Assembly (NCBI GenBank): GCA_038232215.1
Contig: JBBSIG010000121.1
Location: 1-7,800 of the forward strand
DNA: 7,800 nt
Source: JBBSIG01 sp038232215
GTDB lineage: Bacteria > Actinomycetota > Thermoleophilia > Gaiellales > Gaiellaceae
Direction: 5' to 3'
Shown here: positions 5,698 through 7,800 of the stretch, in pieces
Numbering within the stretch: the stretch's first letter is position 1
Layout: the number at the start of each line of letters is the position of its first letter
Notes under the pieces: generated by a model
Database searches by the model: none
What the model was told of the DNA's origin: nothing
Seen by the model: the letters and a program-made list of their open reading frames with translations, nothing else
Translations under genes and position numbers: made by a program

Positions 5698-6164
5698 GGC
5701 GCCTCCGCTCGTCCCCCGGCCTCGAGCTCGAGCAGCCTGCGCTTGTACGCGCTGCCCAGGGAGCCGTACGGGCCGACCCCCGCCGCCGAGACGACTCGGT
5801 GGCACGGCACGACGAGGCCGAACCGGTTGTGGGCGCAGAACGTCCCGACGGCTCGCGCCGCCCCCGGACTGCCGGCGAGCGCGGCCAGCTCGCCGTAGGT
5901 CACGACCTCGCCGTAGGGCACTCGCCGGAGCGCCTGCGCGACCGCCCCCTGGAACGGCGTCGTCTCGTCGAGGTCGAGCTCGACGTCCTGGAAGCCGACC
6001 CGCTCGCCCCGGAAGTAGGCGCGGAACCGGTCGGCGAGGGCGTGGGCCCCGGCCTCCGTCGCGATCCCCGCGCGCGGCAGCTCGTGGTACAGCAGCCGCT
6101 CACCCTCCAGCCAGAGCTCGCCCACCCCCCAGCCCGCCGCGGCGTACCGCACGTGCCTCACCAC
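5694..6164 (-). CDS. ogt: Methylated-DNA--[protein]-cysteine S-methyltransferase
   Basis: This suicide repair protein transfers the methyl group of O6-methylguanine in DNA to its own cysteine. The 156-residue product has a poorly conserved N-terminal domain (1-65) and the conserved C-terminal domain: TPFQGAVAQALRRVPYGEVVTYGELA (69-94), a recognition helix with the arginine of AARAVG (R105 region), CAHNRFGLVVPCHRV with acceptor C121, and YGSLGSAYKRRLLELE at the end. The asparagine before PCHRV is kept, although the common N-P is N-R. The length is typical of Ogt-type single-domain enzymes without an Ada domain. The start is GTG at 6164, immediately followed by a second GTG at 6161; either may be used, and no Shine-Dalgarno precedes them. 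It diverges from pruA across only 20 bp and overlaps whiA by 4 bases. The ogt symbol is a family label; the subtype is not resolved. Confidence 0.95.
   Translation of the reverse strand: MVRHVRYAAAGWGVGELWLEGERLLYHELPRAGIATEAGAHALADRFRAYFRGERVGFQDVELDLDETTPFQGAVAQALRRVPYGEVVTYGELAALAGSPGAARAVGTFCAHNRFGLVVPCHRVVSAAGVGPYGSLGSAYKRRLLELEAGGRAEAP
5702..5706 (-). promoter_or_regulatory. Shine-Dalgarno of whiA (GGAGG) inside ogt
   Basis: On the minus strand GGAGG ends 4 bases before the GTG at 5697, within the last codons of ogt. It supports the 306-residue WhiA start over the longer open frame. Confidence 0.6.
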
Positions 6165-6184
6165 GAGGAGCCTACAATCGCCTC
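6165..6184. promoter_or_regulatory. 20-bp divergent promoter region between ogt and pruA
   Basis: On the plus strand TACAAT (6173-6178) matches 5 of 6 bases of the -10 consensus and ends exactly 6 bases before the pruA GTG, so transcription would begin on the start codon (leaderless). On the minus strand TAGGCT (6174-6169) fits TANNNT and ends 4 bases before the first ogt GTG and 7 before the second, also consistent with a leaderless mRNA. The two hexamers overlap by two bases. No convincing -35 is present for either. GAGGAG (6165-6170) could act as a distant ribosome-binding site for pruA, 14 bases from its start, if transcription begins further upstream. Confidence 0.5.

Positions 6185-7800
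<1,616 letters not shown>

Noticed and set aside
5698..5805. Longer WhiA start at 5805
   Set aside because: The extra residues overlap ogt, lack WhiA similarity, and the GTG at 5697 has a GGAGG site and the expected N-terminus.

Overview
The window is ordinary, gene-dense chromosome from a GC-rich bacterium, most likely an actinomycete-type (Actinomycetota) lineage. Supporting this are the strong G/C third-position bias, a WhiA regulator (restricted to Gram-positives and their relatives), GTG/TTG start codons in seven of eight genes, and the gap-pgk-tpi gene order. Protein details such as a shortened PGK and TIM would fit a deep-branching class such as Thermoleophilia, but that placement is inference. 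Nothing points to a plasmid, phage or genomic island.

Seven genes or gene fragments lie on the minus strand and are read right to left: ogt (5694-6164), whiA (4777-5697), gap (3389-4405), pgk (2343-3392), tpiA (1571-2278), gpmI (117-1598), and the first 32 codons of an ECF-type sigma factor (1-98, running off the left edge). One gene is on the plus strand: a nearly complete 1-pyrroline-5-carboxylate dehydrogenase, pruA (6185 to the right edge). The sigma-factor fragment and pruA are both cut by the window ends.

gap, pgk, tpiA and gpmI form one tight lower-glycolysis operon: gap and pgk overlap by 4 bases, pgk and tpiA are 64 bp apart, and tpiA and gpmI overlap by 28 bases. Together they encode triose isomerisation and the steps from glyceraldehyde-3-phosphate to 2-phosphoglycerate. 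Upstream, ogt and whiA are a second pair joined by a 4-base GTGA overlap. The 371-bp gap between whiA and the glycolytic operon is the only sizeable non-coding stretch. It holds a 108-bp two-stem foldback resembling a REP-like repeat, a strong 9-bp hairpin, two copies of an 11-bp direct repeat, a small inverted repeat, and the Shine-Dalgarno of gap.

No previously undescribed multi-gene system is evident. The most interesting observations are: a PGK missing two internal segments of about 20-25 residues; a GAPDH with an altered active-site motif and a longer S-loop; a 20-bp divergent ogt/pruA intergenic region that looks set up for leaderless transcription; a probable (nearly) leaderless sigma-factor start whose -10 lies in a 15-bp palindrome across the gpmI stop codon; and the foldback repeat downstream of whiA.
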